Below are positions 1 to 8,175 of a stretch of 64,000 nucleotides of DNA, one piece after another. The DNA comes from Emticicia aquatilis. Lineage in GTDB: Bacteria > Bacteroidota > Bacteroidia > Cytophagales > Spirosomataceae. The translations under genes were made by a program, and so were the position numbers. The stretch covers positions 1-64,000 of the forward strand of contig NZ_BMKK01000016.1 of the NCBI RefSeq assembly GCF_014644295.1, read 5' to 3'. The stretch's first letter is position 1. Every line of letters begins with the position of its first letter. The notes under the pieces were generated by a model. The model worked only from the letters and a program-made list of their open reading frames with translations. It had not been told where the DNA came from and made no database searches.

Positions 1-75
1 AGGCACAATCAAGTTTCGCTTTTTACAGGTATAACCCTACTTCGCTCGGCACATTGCAACGTCTCTACCATATTT

Positions 76-1059
76 CTACAATTTGGCATTGACCAAATCC
101 AACCACATTTGTTTTCCTTCACAATTCCAGTGCGAATCACCTTTTTCATAAAGTACTTTTTTAGAATTATGATAGGGTGTGTAAATATCAAAAAATGGCA
201 TTTTCAAAGCTGAGTTTTTCTGTATTCTTTCAATCAAATGATTATACTCCCCTAAATCTCTGCCAAGAATTGATGTTTTGTTGGGAATAATTGACAGATA
301 AACTTCATCAAAACCTGCATTTTTGTAGAACTGGTAAGTTTTATTCAAGTTATCAACCATCAATTGGATTTCTTTTTCAGAAATTTTATCAAAACACGAA
401 TTGATTCCCGAAGGCTGTGCATCTACTTGATATAAAAGATACTCCTCATCTTTTGAGAGCATGACTTTCTCATCAAGTCGGTCGAATAATTTCCAGTTCA
501 ACCATGCTTTCCATTCTTTTAAAGTCAAGAAAAAATCTGATGAAAAAAGTATTGACTCGTGCCGTTCGGTATTATACGGCACTTCATAATTTAATATTTG
601 TTCCGCTAAACTTTTCTCTTTTTCTAATTGCTTAATCGTCTCATTTTCAGCAACTTCCAAGTTCATGTATGGTACTGTAAACCTTTCTCGAAAGTGTCGC
701 TCAACCGTTTCGATGATAAGCACATTTCGTTTTGAGGTATCTAACTTTACCTGAATCGTATCTGTAATAAAAAACCTATTATAACTGTTTAAACCTTTGA
801 AATGATTCTTTTCGAGGCGTTCCTTTTCCGTGAAGCTATCACCCATGATAATCAACGAAGTATTCCCCGATGGTGGATTTTGTGGAACAGGGCATTGCTC
901 CAATGGAGCTTTAAATTTTGCCAAGTTCGACATTCGGTATAAATCACCGTAGCGGTAATCATCTTGTGTAATGCCTTTTTCGTGCAGCCACTTTGCCATA
1001 GAACCCGAAAAACCTAAATACCACAAGAATGAAAAAAGTATTAAAAAAAAGTACTTCAT
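76..1059 (-). CDS. AlgJ/SGNH-like membrane-anchored protein next to MBOAT
   Basis: A 327-residue protein with an N-terminal hydrophobic anchor (residues 1-20). It carries GDSFTE at about 73-78, the GDS block of SGNH hydrolases, and DSHWN at about 308-312, the Asp-x-His block of AlgJ/AlgX-type acetylation proteins. The gene lies 26 bp downstream of an MBOAT acyltransferase, the usual pairing for O-acetylation of an exported polysaccharide. The role is inferred from these two motifs and the neighbour; the substrate is unknown. The frame stays open upstream to 1140, but that would overlap the MBOAT gene. The Met at 1059 starts exactly at the signal anchor and has GAAAGAG about 10 bases upstream. 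Confidence 0.72.
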   Translation of the reverse strand: MKYFFLILFSFLWYLGFSGSMAKWLHEKGITQDDYRYGDLYRMSNLAKFKAPLEQCPVPQNPPSGNTSLIIMGDSFTEKERLEKNHFKGLNSYNRFFITDTIQVKLDTSKRNVLIIETVERHFRERFTVPYMNLEVAENETIKQLEKEKSLAEQILNYEVPYNTERHESILFSSDFFLTLKEWKAWLNWKLFDRLDEKVMLSKDEEYLLYQVDAQPSGINSCFDKISEKEIQLMVDNLNKTYQFYKNAGFDEVYLSIIPNKTSILGRDLGEYNHLIERIQKNSALKMPFFDIYTPYHNSKKVLYEKGDSHWNCEGKQMWLDLVNAKL

Positions 1060-1085
1060 ATTTACATCTCTTTCAAGAGCGAATT

Positions 1086-2495
1086 TTAAAACTGAAAATA
1101 TATAAATTGATTTGAGGTAAATACCCCGAAAAAGTAGCAAAGCACCAATAAAACGGTAAATCTCAGATAAAACTGAACAGTATTTTGAGTGCGTATTTGC
1201 ATCATAAATTTATCTTTTAACAATAAAACTGCAATCAAAAACCAACAAAAAACCATTTCATTGATACTAAACGGTGTGGCAATTGAATCATAATTTGTTA
1301 CGTGCAGAATCTTCGATAAAATTATTTTGGCGTTAGTCATTCCTTTGGCTCGAAAAAATACCCACGTGAACATTACCAACAAAAAAGTAAATGCTAAATT
1401 GAAAGTATTAATTATGCTGTTCGAGAAATATTTTTCGGCCTTAAAAGACACATAACGGTCTCGAATTTGGGCAAAAACCAAGTAAATTCCGTGCAAAGCT
1501 CCCCAAATGATAAACGTCCATGCGGCACCGTGCCACAAGCCACTCATCATAAAGACAAAGAAGAGATTGAAGTATCGACGAAACTCCCCTACCCGATTTC
1601 CGCCAAGTGGAATGTAAAGGTAATCTCGGAACCAGCCCGACAATGAAATGTGCCAACGACGCCAAAATTCACTAATTGATTTTGAAAAATACGGAGCTTC
1701 AAAGTTTTCCATGAGTTTAAAACCCATCACCCGAGCCGCACCAATGGCAATATCTGAATAGCCCGAAAAATCGCAATAAATTTGGAATGTAAAGAATATT
1801 GTAGCCACCAAAAGCGTGAGTCCATTATGGTCGTAAGGGTTATCATAAGAATAATCAACCACCATTGCCAAGCGGTCGGCAATCACTACTTTTTTGAACA
1901 TCCCCCAAGCCATTCGCATCAAGCCAGCTTTTAAGTTTTCAAAATCATACTCAAAGTTTTTATGAAATTGCCAAAGCACATTTTGCGGTCGCTCGATTGG
2001 CCCTGCTACGAGTTGCGGATAAAACATTACATAAAGAGCATAAATAGCAAAATCTTTTTCGGCTTTTTCGTTGCCACGATATACTTCAATCGTATAACTC
2101 ATCGCTTGAAAAGTATGGAATGATAAACCAATCGGCAATAGTATCTTTAATAATTCGAGCTGGGTTGTTGAGCCTAAATGAAAGAATACATTATTGATAT
2201 TTTCGACAAAGAAATTATAGTACTTAAAATAAGCCAGAAAGCCGATATTTGAGATTAGACTCAGCACCAAAAGCCATTTTCGTCGGCTACCTTGAGCATT
2301 TTCAATCCATATTCCTGCATAATAATCAACTACAATCGTAACAAATAGGATTAAAATATAAATAGGCTGAAAAACTGCATAGAAATAACAACTCGCCAAA
2401 AGCAAAAGCCAAATTCGTCCACGATGAGGCAAACTGAAATAAGCTAAAGTAACAACTATGAAGAAAAATATAAACTGTAGCGAATTAAATAACAT
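1086..2495 (-). CDS. MBOAT family O-acyltransferase (AlgI-like)
   Basis: A 469-residue polytopic membrane protein. The family moves an acyl group, usually acetyl, across the inner membrane onto an extracellular polymer. Visible AlgI-type blocks are FWRRWHISLSGWFRDYLYIPLGG at about 265-290 and SGLWHGAAWTFIIWGALHG at about 315-335, which contains the conserved histidines. The N-terminus is a run of membrane segments and the length is normal for AlgI/DltB relatives. It is first in a two-gene unit with the SGNH-like gene at 76-1059. No alginate or other exopolysaccharide synthase is visible nearby, so the polymer cannot be named. Confidence 0.9.
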   Translation of the reverse strand: MLFNSLQFIFFFIVVTLAYFSLPHRGRIWLLLLASCYFYAVFQPIYILILFVTIVVDYYAGIWIENAQGSRRKWLLVLSLISNIGFLAYFKYYNFFVENINNVFFHLGSTTQLELLKILLPIGLSFHTFQAMSYTIEVYRGNEKAEKDFAIYALYVMFYPQLVAGPIERPQNVLWQFHKNFEYDFENLKAGLMRMAWGMFKKVVIADRLAMVVDYSYDNPYDHNGLTLLVATIFFTFQIYCDFSGYSDIAIGAARVMGFKLMENFEAPYFSKSISEFWRRWHISLSGWFRDYLYIPLGGNRVGEFRRYFNLFFVFMMSGLWHGAAWTFIIWGALHGIYLVFAQIRDRYVSFKAEKYFSNSIINTFNLAFTFLLVMFTWVFFRAKGMTNAKIILSKILHVTNYDSIATPFSINEMVFCWFLIAVLLLKDKFMMQIRTQNTVQFYLRFTVLLVLCYFFGVFTSNQFIYFQF

Positions 2496-2621
2496 TGAGT
2501 GCCGATGAGTGTCTGTTTACAAATTTTATGTTCAAAGTTCAGTTTAATTATTAAAGTTTCAAAGCATTTTAGCTTAGAATCATCAATTTTTGATTTTTAT
2601 AAATGTTTTTTCAAGATGATA

Positions 2622-2653
2622 TTTGACTTTTAAAATCAAAAAGCCTATCTTTG
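2622..2653 (+). promoter_or_regulatory. Bacteroidota promoter of tRNA-Arg
   Basis: TTTG at 2622-2625, 20 bases, then TATCTTTG at 2646-2653. This is an exact match to the Bacteroidota TTTG / TAnnTTTG promoter, ending 12 bases before the tRNA. Confidence 0.75.
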
Positions 2654-2665
2654 CACCATGATTAC

Positions 2666-2739
2666 GGTTCCATAGCTCAGCTGGATAGAGCAACAGATTT
2701 CTAATCTGTGGGTCATAGGTTCGAATCCTATTGGAATCA
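2666..2739 (+). tRNA. tRNA-Arg (anticodon TCT)
   Basis: The 74-base cloverleaf folds cleanly: acceptor GGTTCCA with TGGAATC (one G-T pair), anticodon stem ACAGA/TCTGT around loop TTTCTAA giving anticodon TCT, and T arm ATAGG-TTCGAAT-CCTAT. The discriminator base is A at 2739. CCA is not encoded. It reads AGA codons. Confidence 0.96.
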
Positions 2740-2761
2740 CAACATAAGTTTTTAATAATCA

Positions 2762-2792
2762 AGCACTTACGAAAAATCGCAAGTGCTTTTTT
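2762..2792 (+). terminator. Intrinsic terminator after tRNA-Arg
   Basis: AGCACTTACGA pairs with TCGCAAGTGCT (11 bp, one mismatch) around a four-A loop and is followed by a T run at 2787-2792. Confidence 0.8.
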
Positions 2793-2906
2793 GTTTATTT
2801 CTCCCCTACTCTTCAATATTTACGTAGAAAATATCATTTTCGAGATTACTTCAAGTTATAGGTTTTTGTACGGTTGTTTAATATTTACACTCGTTTAAAC
2901 AGAACA

Positions 2907-2932
2907 CAAAAAAACCATCTTAAAAAGATGGT
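2907..2932 (-). terminator. Intrinsic terminator of the csbD-led operon
   Basis: ACCATCTT and AAGATGGT (2914-2932) form a perfect 8-bp stem. Read on the minus strand it is followed by seven T residues. It lies about 60 bases beyond the last small gene (2993-3172) of the operon driven by promoter A. Confidence 0.75.
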
Positions 2933-2992
2933 CTTTTGATACAACCTAACCACTGTTACCTATTAAACTATCTTTTTGAAATGCTATAAATA

Positions 2993-3172
2993 TTATTGAT
3001 GCTGATATTTGTATATATTCCTCCACGCTCGTTTTGTCAGAATTAAACTATTTAATTGCTTCAGCGTAAAACTTCCAAAATCGGAGATTTTATCTCCTAA
3101 AATTGTTAGTTGTAAAATTTCGTAGCTGCCAAGTACGAATAATATGGCAATGAGTAAAAATTGATACAGCAT
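2993..3172 (-). CDS. Small membrane-anchored protein, 59 residues
   Basis: An ATG-to-TAA frame of 59 codons. Residues 2-16 are hydrophobic (LYQFLLIAILFVLGS), followed by a mixed stretch and a basic tail (LTKRAWRNIYKYQHQ), so it is probably anchored in the inner membrane with the tail in the cytoplasm. It follows the lysine-rich gene by 27 bases and precedes a strong minus-strand terminator at 2907-2932, which supports it being the last gene of the operon. I do not recognise the family. Confidence 0.5.
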   Translation of the reverse strand: MLYQFLLIAILFVLGSYEILQLTILGDKISDFGSFTLKQLNSLILTKRAWRNIYKYQHQ

Positions 3173-3199
3173 GGCTTTTTATTGATAAGTTATGTATCT

Positions 3200-3505
3200 T
3201 TAGGTTACACTCAATTTTACAGTTTTAACTTTAGGAGCCGCTGGAAGTTTTTTAGCAATAATCTTCTTGGCTGGAACTTTGATTGTGTGTTTTGTAGCAC
3301 TAAGCAAATCTTTTACAATGGCTTGTTTTGCTGCTTTATCAGCTTCTTTGTTTGCTTTATTACGTAGTTTTGCTACTTTCTTGGCAATCTTCTTCGCTGA
3401 TTTTTCAATCGTTTTTTCGAGCTTTTTACTGATTTTATCCAGAGAGATAACCTCAATCAAAGTTTCCGAAATATCTTCGCTAATTTGCTTAATTTCTGTT
3501 TTCAT
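3200..3505 (-). CDS. Lysine/alanine-rich histone-like basic protein
   Basis: A 101-residue protein. Residues 1-30 are acidic and mixed; residues 30-100 are dominated by Lys and Ala in helical repeats (KKIAKKVAKL, KANKEADKAAK), ending in a Pro-Lys-Ala tail (KVPAKKIIAKK). The composition resembles bacterial histone H1-like nucleoid proteins, but no defined domain is visible, so DNA binding is an inference. The open frame continues upstream to 3607 inside the preceding gene; the Met at 3505 lies 10 bases after that gene's stop and is preferred. Confidence 0.65.
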   Translation of the reverse strand: MKTEIKQISEDISETLIEVISLDKISKKLEKTIEKSAKKIAKKVAKLRNKANKEADKAAKQAIVKDLLSATKHTIKVPAKKIIAKKLPAAPKVKTVKLSVT

Positions 3506-3515
3506 GGCTATAATT

Positions 3516-4154
3516 TTACAAGATTCTAAATCCGAGAGTTGCCTGTACCCAAGCATTTTTATAGCGTGGATTGGTTGATGTTCCATCGCCGCTATTATTC
3601 TGAACATCCCATCCGGCTCTTGCTCCGATTATGACTCGTTTGATGTTGATGTCAAGTCCGCCAACGGCACATAAAGTGTTTTTACGGATATTGGTATTCT
3701 TGAATTCATCTTGCTGCTCGACGGTTGCGAGTGCATTTTTGAAAACATCTTTTTGTTTTGTGAGGAAAGAAAATTGTGGTCCAAGCTGTATGGTCAGAAA
3801 GTTCGCAGGTTTGATTGAAAGCAACAAAGGAATGTCTATATAGTCAGTTGTGCGTGTTAGCTCGTACGTACTTCCCAAAAACGCACCTGTTTGTTTGTAG
3901 CCTTTCTGCGAAAACAATACTTCGGGTTGAACACCCAAAAATTTCCCGATAGGAATAGCCATAAAAATACCACCTGCTAAACCAAACTTGCCTTCGGCAT
4001 CAAAGTTTTCTCCATTTGAATCATAAATATTTGAATAGTTTGAACCTACTTTTAGTCCAAATTGAAACTTTTTTCGAGAATCATCTGAGACTTGGGCTTC
4101 GCATAGATTGATACTTAATACGATAGCCGATAAGAGCAAAAAGATTTTTTTCAT
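3516..4154 (-). CDS. Outer membrane beta-barrel protein (porin-like)
   Basis: A 212-residue protein with a cleavable signal peptide (MKKIFLLLSAIVLSINLCEAQ) and alternating amphipathic strands ending in the aromatic/hydrophobic terminal strand ATLGFRIL, as in the PF13568-type small Bacteroidota barrels. It contains the typical GLKVGSNYSNI first strand. It is predicted to sit in the outer membrane; ligand or function is not known for this family. It is the third frame in the csbD-led operon. Confidence 0.85.
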   Translation of the reverse strand: MKKIFLLLSAIVLSINLCEAQVSDDSRKKFQFGLKVGSNYSNIYDSNGENFDAEGKFGLAGGIFMAIPIGKFLGVQPEVLFSQKGYKQTGAFLGSTYELTRTTDYIDIPLLLSIKPANFLTIQLGPQFSFLTKQKDVFKNALATVEQQDEFKNTNIRKNTLCAVGGLDINIKRVIIGARAGWDVQNNSGDGTSTNPRYKNAWVQATLGFRIL

Positions 4155-4215
4155 GTTTTTAAAAATAAAAATTGTGTGTATTTATAGTTATATTTTGCAA
4201 AAGTTGAAATGGGTT

Positions 4216-4650
4216 TTACTTAACATTCTTCACTGTTAAGTCCTTGAATGCTTGGCCGAGTTCGTCCATGTCATGGTTGAATTCAGTTTTAAATTTTTCC
4301 CAATTCTCTTTACCGTCCAATTTATAATCATCCATTTTCTTTTTCATATCAGTATTTTTCTGCTCCAGTTAGGCTACTTTTTGTTTGTATTCTACTTGAG
4401 CATCTTTTTTCTGACTCGCAATACGAGCATTGAAATCTTTAATGATTACCTCATTGGCTGCAATTTTATCGGCAGTTTCGGCTTTATACTTTGCCATATC
4501 TGACATATATTCGGCGTTTGCATCGTCTAATTCATTATTAGCTTCAACCACCTCAGTTTTGGCTTCTTCCACTTTTTGGGTTGGCGAACTACAAGCTCCA
4601 ACGATTATTGTAAATGCAAAAATGGCGGCAACTATGATTGTTTTTTTCAT
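4216..4650 (-). pseudogene. sll1863-like stress lipoprotein interrupted by an in-frame stop
   Basis: The frame opens at 4650 with a lipoprotein signal (MKKTIIVAAIFAFTIIVGAC, Cys20), followed by a charged coiled-coil body. It stops at a TAA at 4369-4371 after 93 residues. The same frame then continues for 50 more codons (LEQKNTDMKKKMDDY ... DMDELGQAFKDLTVKNVK) to a second TAA at 4216. From memory, intact Bacteroidota members of the sll1863-type stress family end in a very similar tail, and the position of the stop fits a Glu (GAA to TAA, one base). So this is probably a recent nonsense mutation; readthrough or a base-call error are alternatives. It lies 42 bases after csbD in the promoter A operon. 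Confidence 0.75.
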
Positions 4651-4692
4651 TTTGATACGGTTTAAGAGTTTTAATTATATTCAGTGCAATTA

Positions 4693-4881
4693 TTATAGAC
4701 CCGAAATTAATTCGTGAAGTTCTTCTTTTGTCTTGCCAAGTTTCGTTTGTAAGCGACCCAACATTTCGTCTTGTTTGCCCTCCACTAACAATAAATCATC
4801 GTCGGTTAGCATTGCGTATTGTTGTTTGAGTTTGCCTTTGGTTTCATTCCAATTGCCTTTTAATTGTGTTAGATTTGTCAT
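4693..4881 (-). CDS. CsbD family stress protein
   Basis: A 62-residue protein matching the CsbD fold: LKGNWNETKGKLKQQYAMLTDDD at residues 7-29, then EGKQDEMLGRLQTKLGKTKEEL. CsbD-type proteins are short cytoplasmic proteins induced by general stress; the biochemical role is not established. It is the first gene behind promoter A (4918-4983), with 36 bases from the -7 box to the ATG, and leads an operon with the interrupted lipoprotein, a beta-barrel, a histone-like protein and a small membrane protein. Confidence 0.92.
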   Translation of the reverse strand: MTNLTQLKGNWNETKGKLKQQYAMLTDDDLLLVEGKQDEMLGRLQTKLGKTKEELHELISGL

Positions 4882-4917
4882 GATTTCTTTATTGAATGTT
4901 TACCACTAATTACTCAA

Positions 4918-4983
4918 CAAAGGTGGGGTTTCTTAGACACTAAAGTGTTACAAAATATTGTATATAAGTTACATGATTCACAC
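4918..4983 (-). promoter_or_regulatory. Shared island promoter, copy A (csbD operon)
   Basis: The 39-bp element at 4945-4983 reads, on the minus strand, GTGTGAAT-N2-TGTAAC-N15-TGTAACAC. It is followed after 19 bases by the -7 box CACCTTTG (4918-4925). Both TGTAAC half-sites are exact and 21 bp apart. Confidence 0.8.
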
Positions 4984-5020
4984 TTTTTGGTCAAATTCGA
5001 GCATTATTTGCAACGTTTGA

Positions 5021-5057
5021 TAAAAAATAGGGTTGAGAAATTTTCATCCTCAACCCT
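5021..5057 (-). terminator. Terminator of the ferritin-like operon
   Basis: AGGGTTGAG (5029-5037) pairs perfectly with CTCAACCCT (5049-5057). On the minus strand a T-rich tail (ATTTTTTAT) follows. It is placed just after the stop at 5071 and before promoter A, insulating the two units. Confidence 0.8.
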
Positions 5058-5070
5058 ACTTGTACTGTAT

Positions 5071-5865
5071 TTATACAATAAAAGGTCCGGCAATTGCCAA
5101 AACTGCTTCTTTGGTTAATGGCTCATCAAATGCTTCGCTGATAGCCTCATTTGTTTTTCCAGCTAAACCTCCTAAATTCACACCGCCTTGCACCAAATTA
5201 TCGTCACCCGCATAAACAGCAGCAGGGCTACCTTGTGCTAAGGTAATCCAACCTTTTGCCCCTACTACAAAACCTCTGGTATTGAGCAATCGACGCACGA
5301 CTGATGCGTGACGAGCCTCCACCGAATGAATCTGGAGAGCATATTCCAACAAAGGTTTATCTTCTGTGGCCATCAAATTAGCCGCTTGACCTTTATAGGC
5401 ACGTACACCTGTATCTTCTAAAGCGTGCGAAACAATAGCAAATGTTTTATAATTTGAAAATACATCGGCAAAAGCTCCTTTAGCTGTGAAATCAAAAGTA
5501 GGCTTGGCAACTGCACTTACACCTAATGCGGTTTTCAGAAAATTGACGTGCTGAGTTTCGTGCTTACTAATTTGAGTAAAAATTGCTTGGTCAGATGCAG
5601 GAATCAAACCAGTTGTTGAAATACCTTTTTTATAGAATTCATCTTCGAGGTATTCGAGGGTCAAAGCAAAGTTTAAAACCGCAATTGCACCAGGGGTGGC
5701 AGCATAGGCTTTATTGAGCATACTTGCCACAACGGTCGGAACTGCTACCGCAGCCAGCTTCTTACTGAAAGTATTAAATACACTTCGGCGTGATACATGC
5801 TCAAGTCTTTCAAATACTTCGCTATCTATTTTTTCTATGTCTGTTAATATCTTGAAAATATTCAT
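5071..5865 (-). CDS. Ferritin-like domain protein
   Basis: A 264-residue protein of the Ferritin_2 (PF13668) type. Candidate di-metal ligands are in the helices TLEYLEDEFYKKG (about 69-81), KHETQHVNFLK (about 102-112), ALEDTGVRAY (about 148-157) and HSVEARHASVVRRLL (about 180-194), giving the ExxH pattern twice. A hydrophobic stretch KLAAVAVPTVVASMLNKAYA at about 36-55 could be an export signal preceded by RR at 26-27, but it is not a clean Tat motif. It follows a second ferritin-like gene by 69 bases on the same strand. The substrate is unknown. Confidence 0.85.
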   Translation of the reverse strand: MNIFKILTDIEKIDSEVFERLEHVSRRSVFNTFSKKLAAVAVPTVVASMLNKAYAATPGAIAVLNFALTLEYLEDEFYKKGISTTGLIPASDQAIFTQISKHETQHVNFLKTALGVSAVAKPTFDFTAKGAFADVFSNYKTFAIVSHALEDTGVRAYKGQAANLMATEDKPLLEYALQIHSVEARHASVVRRLLNTRGFVVGAKGWITLAQGSPAAVYAGDDNLVQGGVNLGGLAGKTNEAISEAFDEPLTKEAVLAIAGPFIV

Positions 5866-5934
5866 GATAAATTGTTTTCTTTAAGTGTTTGAAAAATTGA
5901 AATAAGTTGCCTTATTTTTGATTGAATGCTTCAA

Positions 5935-6645
5935 TTAGCTTGTTGGAAGATTAGAGCCATTCAACTTTGTTGTCAAAAAAGGCTGCACTGCTGCCAAAAT
6001 ATCCGCTGGCTTTTTAGCGGCATCCAATCCATTAGTGTCAATAATATCATCTCCAGCAAAGGAGATTGATAACGGACTTAACAAATCACGAATTGCTGCT
6101 GCATGGCGAGCCTCTACCGAAACAATTTTACCTGCTAAAAGCAAATATCCGCCATCTTTTATTAGTTTACCCGCTCCATTATAAGCAGCAACACCCGTAT
6201 CTTCAAATACTTTGGCTGTTCCTAAAACACTGGCTCGGCTCGTAAAGTCAATGGCCGAAAAATTTACTTCCAAGGCTTGAATTGCATTGGTACCTAAAGC
6301 AACCTTAAAAAACTCTCGGTGGATGATTTCGTGGTCTCTGATATCGGTCAATAGCGACAACTCGGCAGTTGAAATACCTGAATAAGGAGTTGCGATGACT
6401 TGTGTATAAAAAGCAGCCTCTAATTGCTCAAGGGCATAGGCATAATTCAAAATACCTATATCGTTTGACCCTAAATTTACTCCAACAGCTACTTCGTCGT
6501 CTTTCTTACATCCAACTGCCAATAAGGCAAAACTCGCTGTGGTTGTCAGACCTACGTTGCGTAAAAAATTACGTCGATTCTTGAATGTTACTCCTTTGGC
6601 CATAGAACTTTTGGCTACCGCTGAATTTAGTTGTGATTTGTGCAT
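5935..6645 (-). CDS. Ferritin-like Tat lipoprotein
   Basis: A 236-residue protein. Residues 24-46 read RRNFLRNVGLTTTASFALLAVGC, a twin-arginine signal ending in a lipobox-like Cys46, so it is probably an envelope lipoprotein. The body has ferritin-like helices with candidate ligands in YALEQLEAAFY, RDHEIIHREFF, VFEDTGVAAY and VSVEARHAAAIRDLL. It is similar in order and motifs to the next gene (5071-5865), so the two are probable paralogs. No copy of the shared island promoter is visible upstream; 6646-6780 is AT-rich and otherwise featureless. Confidence 0.85.
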   Translation of the reverse strand: MHKSQLNSAVAKSSMAKGVTFKNRRNFLRNVGLTTTASFALLAVGCKKDDEVAVGVNLGSNDIGILNYAYALEQLEAAFYTQVIATPYSGISTAELSLLTDIRDHEIIHREFFKVALGTNAIQALEVNFSAIDFTSRASVLGTAKVFEDTGVAAYNGAGKLIKDGGYLLLAGKIVSVEARHAAAIRDLLSPLSISFAGDDIIDTNGLDAAKKPADILAAVQPFLTTKLNGSNLPTS

Positions 6646-6780
6646 AACAAAAAGTTGGTTTAAATGATAAATTAAATATTTGCATAAATATTTAATATTT
6701 ACTTAGGTATTAAAATTGATTGGTATATTTTTGGGGTATTATAAATTCAAAATTGGAAAACTAATTATTAAGCATTGATT

Positions 6781-7179
6781 TTAAGGTTTGTCAATTCCTT
6801 TACTCTTAGTTTCATGGCCAAAAAGATTCTTAAAAGCCACTTCACCCATTGCTTTTATCTTACTTGAATTACTTACTACGAGCGTTGTAACCGCAATTTG
6901 AAAAAGAGTTCCTGCTATTTTTTTAAAGGGATTATGTGAATTTCCTACCAAAAGTTTTTTTGATACGTATCCAGTAGCAATGCCTGCAATTCCATCTACT
7001 ACACTATCCTTCAAATCAGGTTGAGAGATAAATTCTTGTAATGAATTTTTCAAGAAATTGATTGGTCGCAGGCTTTCATAGGTGGTGTGGACTTGCTCTT
7101 TTAGAATAGTCATTTCTCGACATTGACGGTCTTCTAAGAAAGTTATTCTTTCTTTCAAAAGTACAGAATGGTCGGTCAT
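6781..7179 (-). CDS. Hypothetical protein coupled to a holin-like gene
   Basis: A 132-residue protein I do not recognise. Residues 1-30 are charged and helical (ITFLEDRQCREMTILKEQ). Residues 50-85 contain SVVDGIAGIATGYVSKKLLVG and residues 88-110 a moderately hydrophobic segment (IAGTLFQIAVTTLVVSNSS), so it may be peripheral to or embedded in the membrane. It overlaps the upstream holin-like gene by four bases (ATGA), indicating translational coupling and a shared role. Confidence 0.7.
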   Translation of the reverse strand: MTDHSVLLKERITFLEDRQCREMTILKEQVHTTYESLRPINFLKNSLQEFISQPDLKDSVVDGIAGIATGYVSKKLLVGNSHNPFKKIAGTLFQIAVTTLVVSNSSKIKAMGEVAFKNLFGHETKSKGIDKP

Positions 7180-7529
7180 GAGGTTGATTGTTTGAGCATT
7201 TGGGTAATAATAAAATTACTGATTGGTATTTTTACCCATTGATTTAAGTAAGAACGAAGCAAGACCGAAAGCAAAGCATAACAAGCTGCTACAATGAAGA
7301 AACCATAGTACGATTTGCCCAGCAAATCGCCAATCCACAATGCAACACCTACATTAAAGATGACAATGATTAATAAAATAGTTATGAATAATACTATTTT
7401 AACAGCAAAAGATGAAACAATATCAGCCGATTTATCAATGGCTTTCAGTTTCATCAATTCAATGGTTGTAGTACCGCAGTCTTCTGCTTTCTCAAAAAGC
7501 ATTTCTACGGGCGTTTCATAGTTTTTCAT
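7176..7529 (-). CDS. Phage-holin-like membrane protein
   Basis: A 117-residue protein with two membrane segments (about 43-70 and 75-95) after a helical cytoplasmic start (VEMLFEKAEDCGTTTIELMKLKAIDKSADIVS split over residues 8-39). The layout matches the holin-X/Phage_holin_3_6 type (PF07332) membrane proteins common in Bacteroidota stress operons, where no phage lysis role is implied. It is coupled to 6781-7179 by an ATGA overlap and lies downstream of the YtxH gene. Confidence 0.75.
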   Translation of the reverse strand: MKNYETPVEMLFEKAEDCGTTTIELMKLKAIDKSADIVSSFAVKIVLFITILLIIVIFNVGVALWIGDLLGKSYYGFFIVAACYALLSVLLRSYLNQWVKIPISNFIITQMLKQSTS

Positions 7530-7608
7530 GCTTGAAAGGAGTTTGAATGACTCATGACACAGAAACCTATGCCATGAGTAGCATATCTATATTGCCTTGC
7601 TTTTGTGT

Positions 7609-7923
7609 TTAATCTTTGATTATTCCATCAAACTTTGCTTTGTCTTTGGCAACTAATTCATTAACTTCCAACATGGCATTTTCATACTTAGATTTTCCTT
7701 TTGCCACAATGTTTTCTACATCATGCACTGTACTTTGGTACTTTTTGTTCAACGAATCTACAAATTCTTCAAAAGTATCTTTTAGGCCGTCGGCGTAGCC
7801 TTCGCCTTTATCCATAATTTTCTTTCTGGTTCTTGACCCTTTTTCGGGGGCAAACAAAATACCAACCAAAGCACCCGCTGCAACACCCGCCAGTATGCCT
7901 AATAAAACTTTTCCTGATTTCAT
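7609..7923 (-). CDS. YtxH domain stress protein
   Basis: A 104-residue protein beginning MKSGKVLLGILAGVAAGALVG, one glycine-zipper-like membrane segment, immediately followed by the YtxH signature ILFAPEKGSRTRKKI (about 22-36). The rest is an amphipathic charged helix. YtxH proteins are small membrane-anchored proteins linked to general stress; their mechanism is not known. It lies 20 bases after the lmo0937-type gene, within the unit that starts at promoter B. Confidence 0.9.
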   Translation of the reverse strand: MKSGKVLLGILAGVAAGALVGILFAPEKGSRTRKKIMDKGEGYADGLKDTFEEFVDSLNKKYQSTVHDVENIVAKGKSKYENAMLEVNELVAKDKAKFDGIIKD

Positions 7924-7943
7924 TTTTTTATTTCTTTGAATGA

Positions 7944-8102
7944 TTATTTAATGATTTTATTGCCCTGTATCACTCTCAAAAGGATTGTGATTACTGCAAT
8001 TACAAGCAAAACATGAATGATTCCGCCAACACCATAAGCAAAGAAACCAATTGCCCACGAAATGACTAAAACCACTGCGACGATATAAAGAAGATTGCCC
8101 AT
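7944..8102 (-). CDS. lmo0937 family small membrane protein
   Basis: A 52-residue protein starting MGNLLYIVAVVLVISWAIGF and containing two membrane segments split by FAYGVGGIIH, with the short basic tail RVIQGNKIIK. This pattern fits the lmo0937/DUF5670 family of tiny stress-associated membrane proteins. It sits between the lipoprotein gene and ytxH. Confidence 0.85.
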   Translation of the reverse strand: MGNLLYIVAVVLVISWAIGFFAYGVGGIIHVLLVIAVITILLRVIQGNKIIK

Positions 8103-8175
8103 TGTATGTGTGTGTTTATATAAAGTTGTATGTCTTTAGTAGCTAATTATCAGATGTTAAAATGATAATGTATCT

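Noticed and set aside
1059-1140. Longer start for the AlgJ-like protein
   Set aside because: It would overlap the MBOAT gene and places a non-signal stretch ahead of the signal anchor.
2583-2816. 77-residue minus-strand frame across the tRNA-Arg gene
   Set aside because: It is antisense to a clear tRNA; SNRIRTYDPQIRN-type translations are a known artefact of tRNA genes.
3505-3607. Longer start for the lysine-rich protein
   Set aside because: It overlaps the beta-barrel gene in another frame; the composition of residues 1-34 does not fit the rest.
6646-6780. Possible ninth copy of the shared promoter before the ferritin-like genes
   Set aside because: No GTGTGAAT or TGTAACAC at the right spacing and no nACCTTTG box could be found.
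7176-7529. Phage remnant suggested by the holin-like protein
   Set aside because: No lysin, tail or integrase genes nearby; holin-like proteins of this type are common in Bacteroidota stress units.
7550-7577. CTCATG...CATGAG inverted repeat near the holin-like gene
   Set aside because: Short arms with mismatches and a long loop; not distinguishable from chance.
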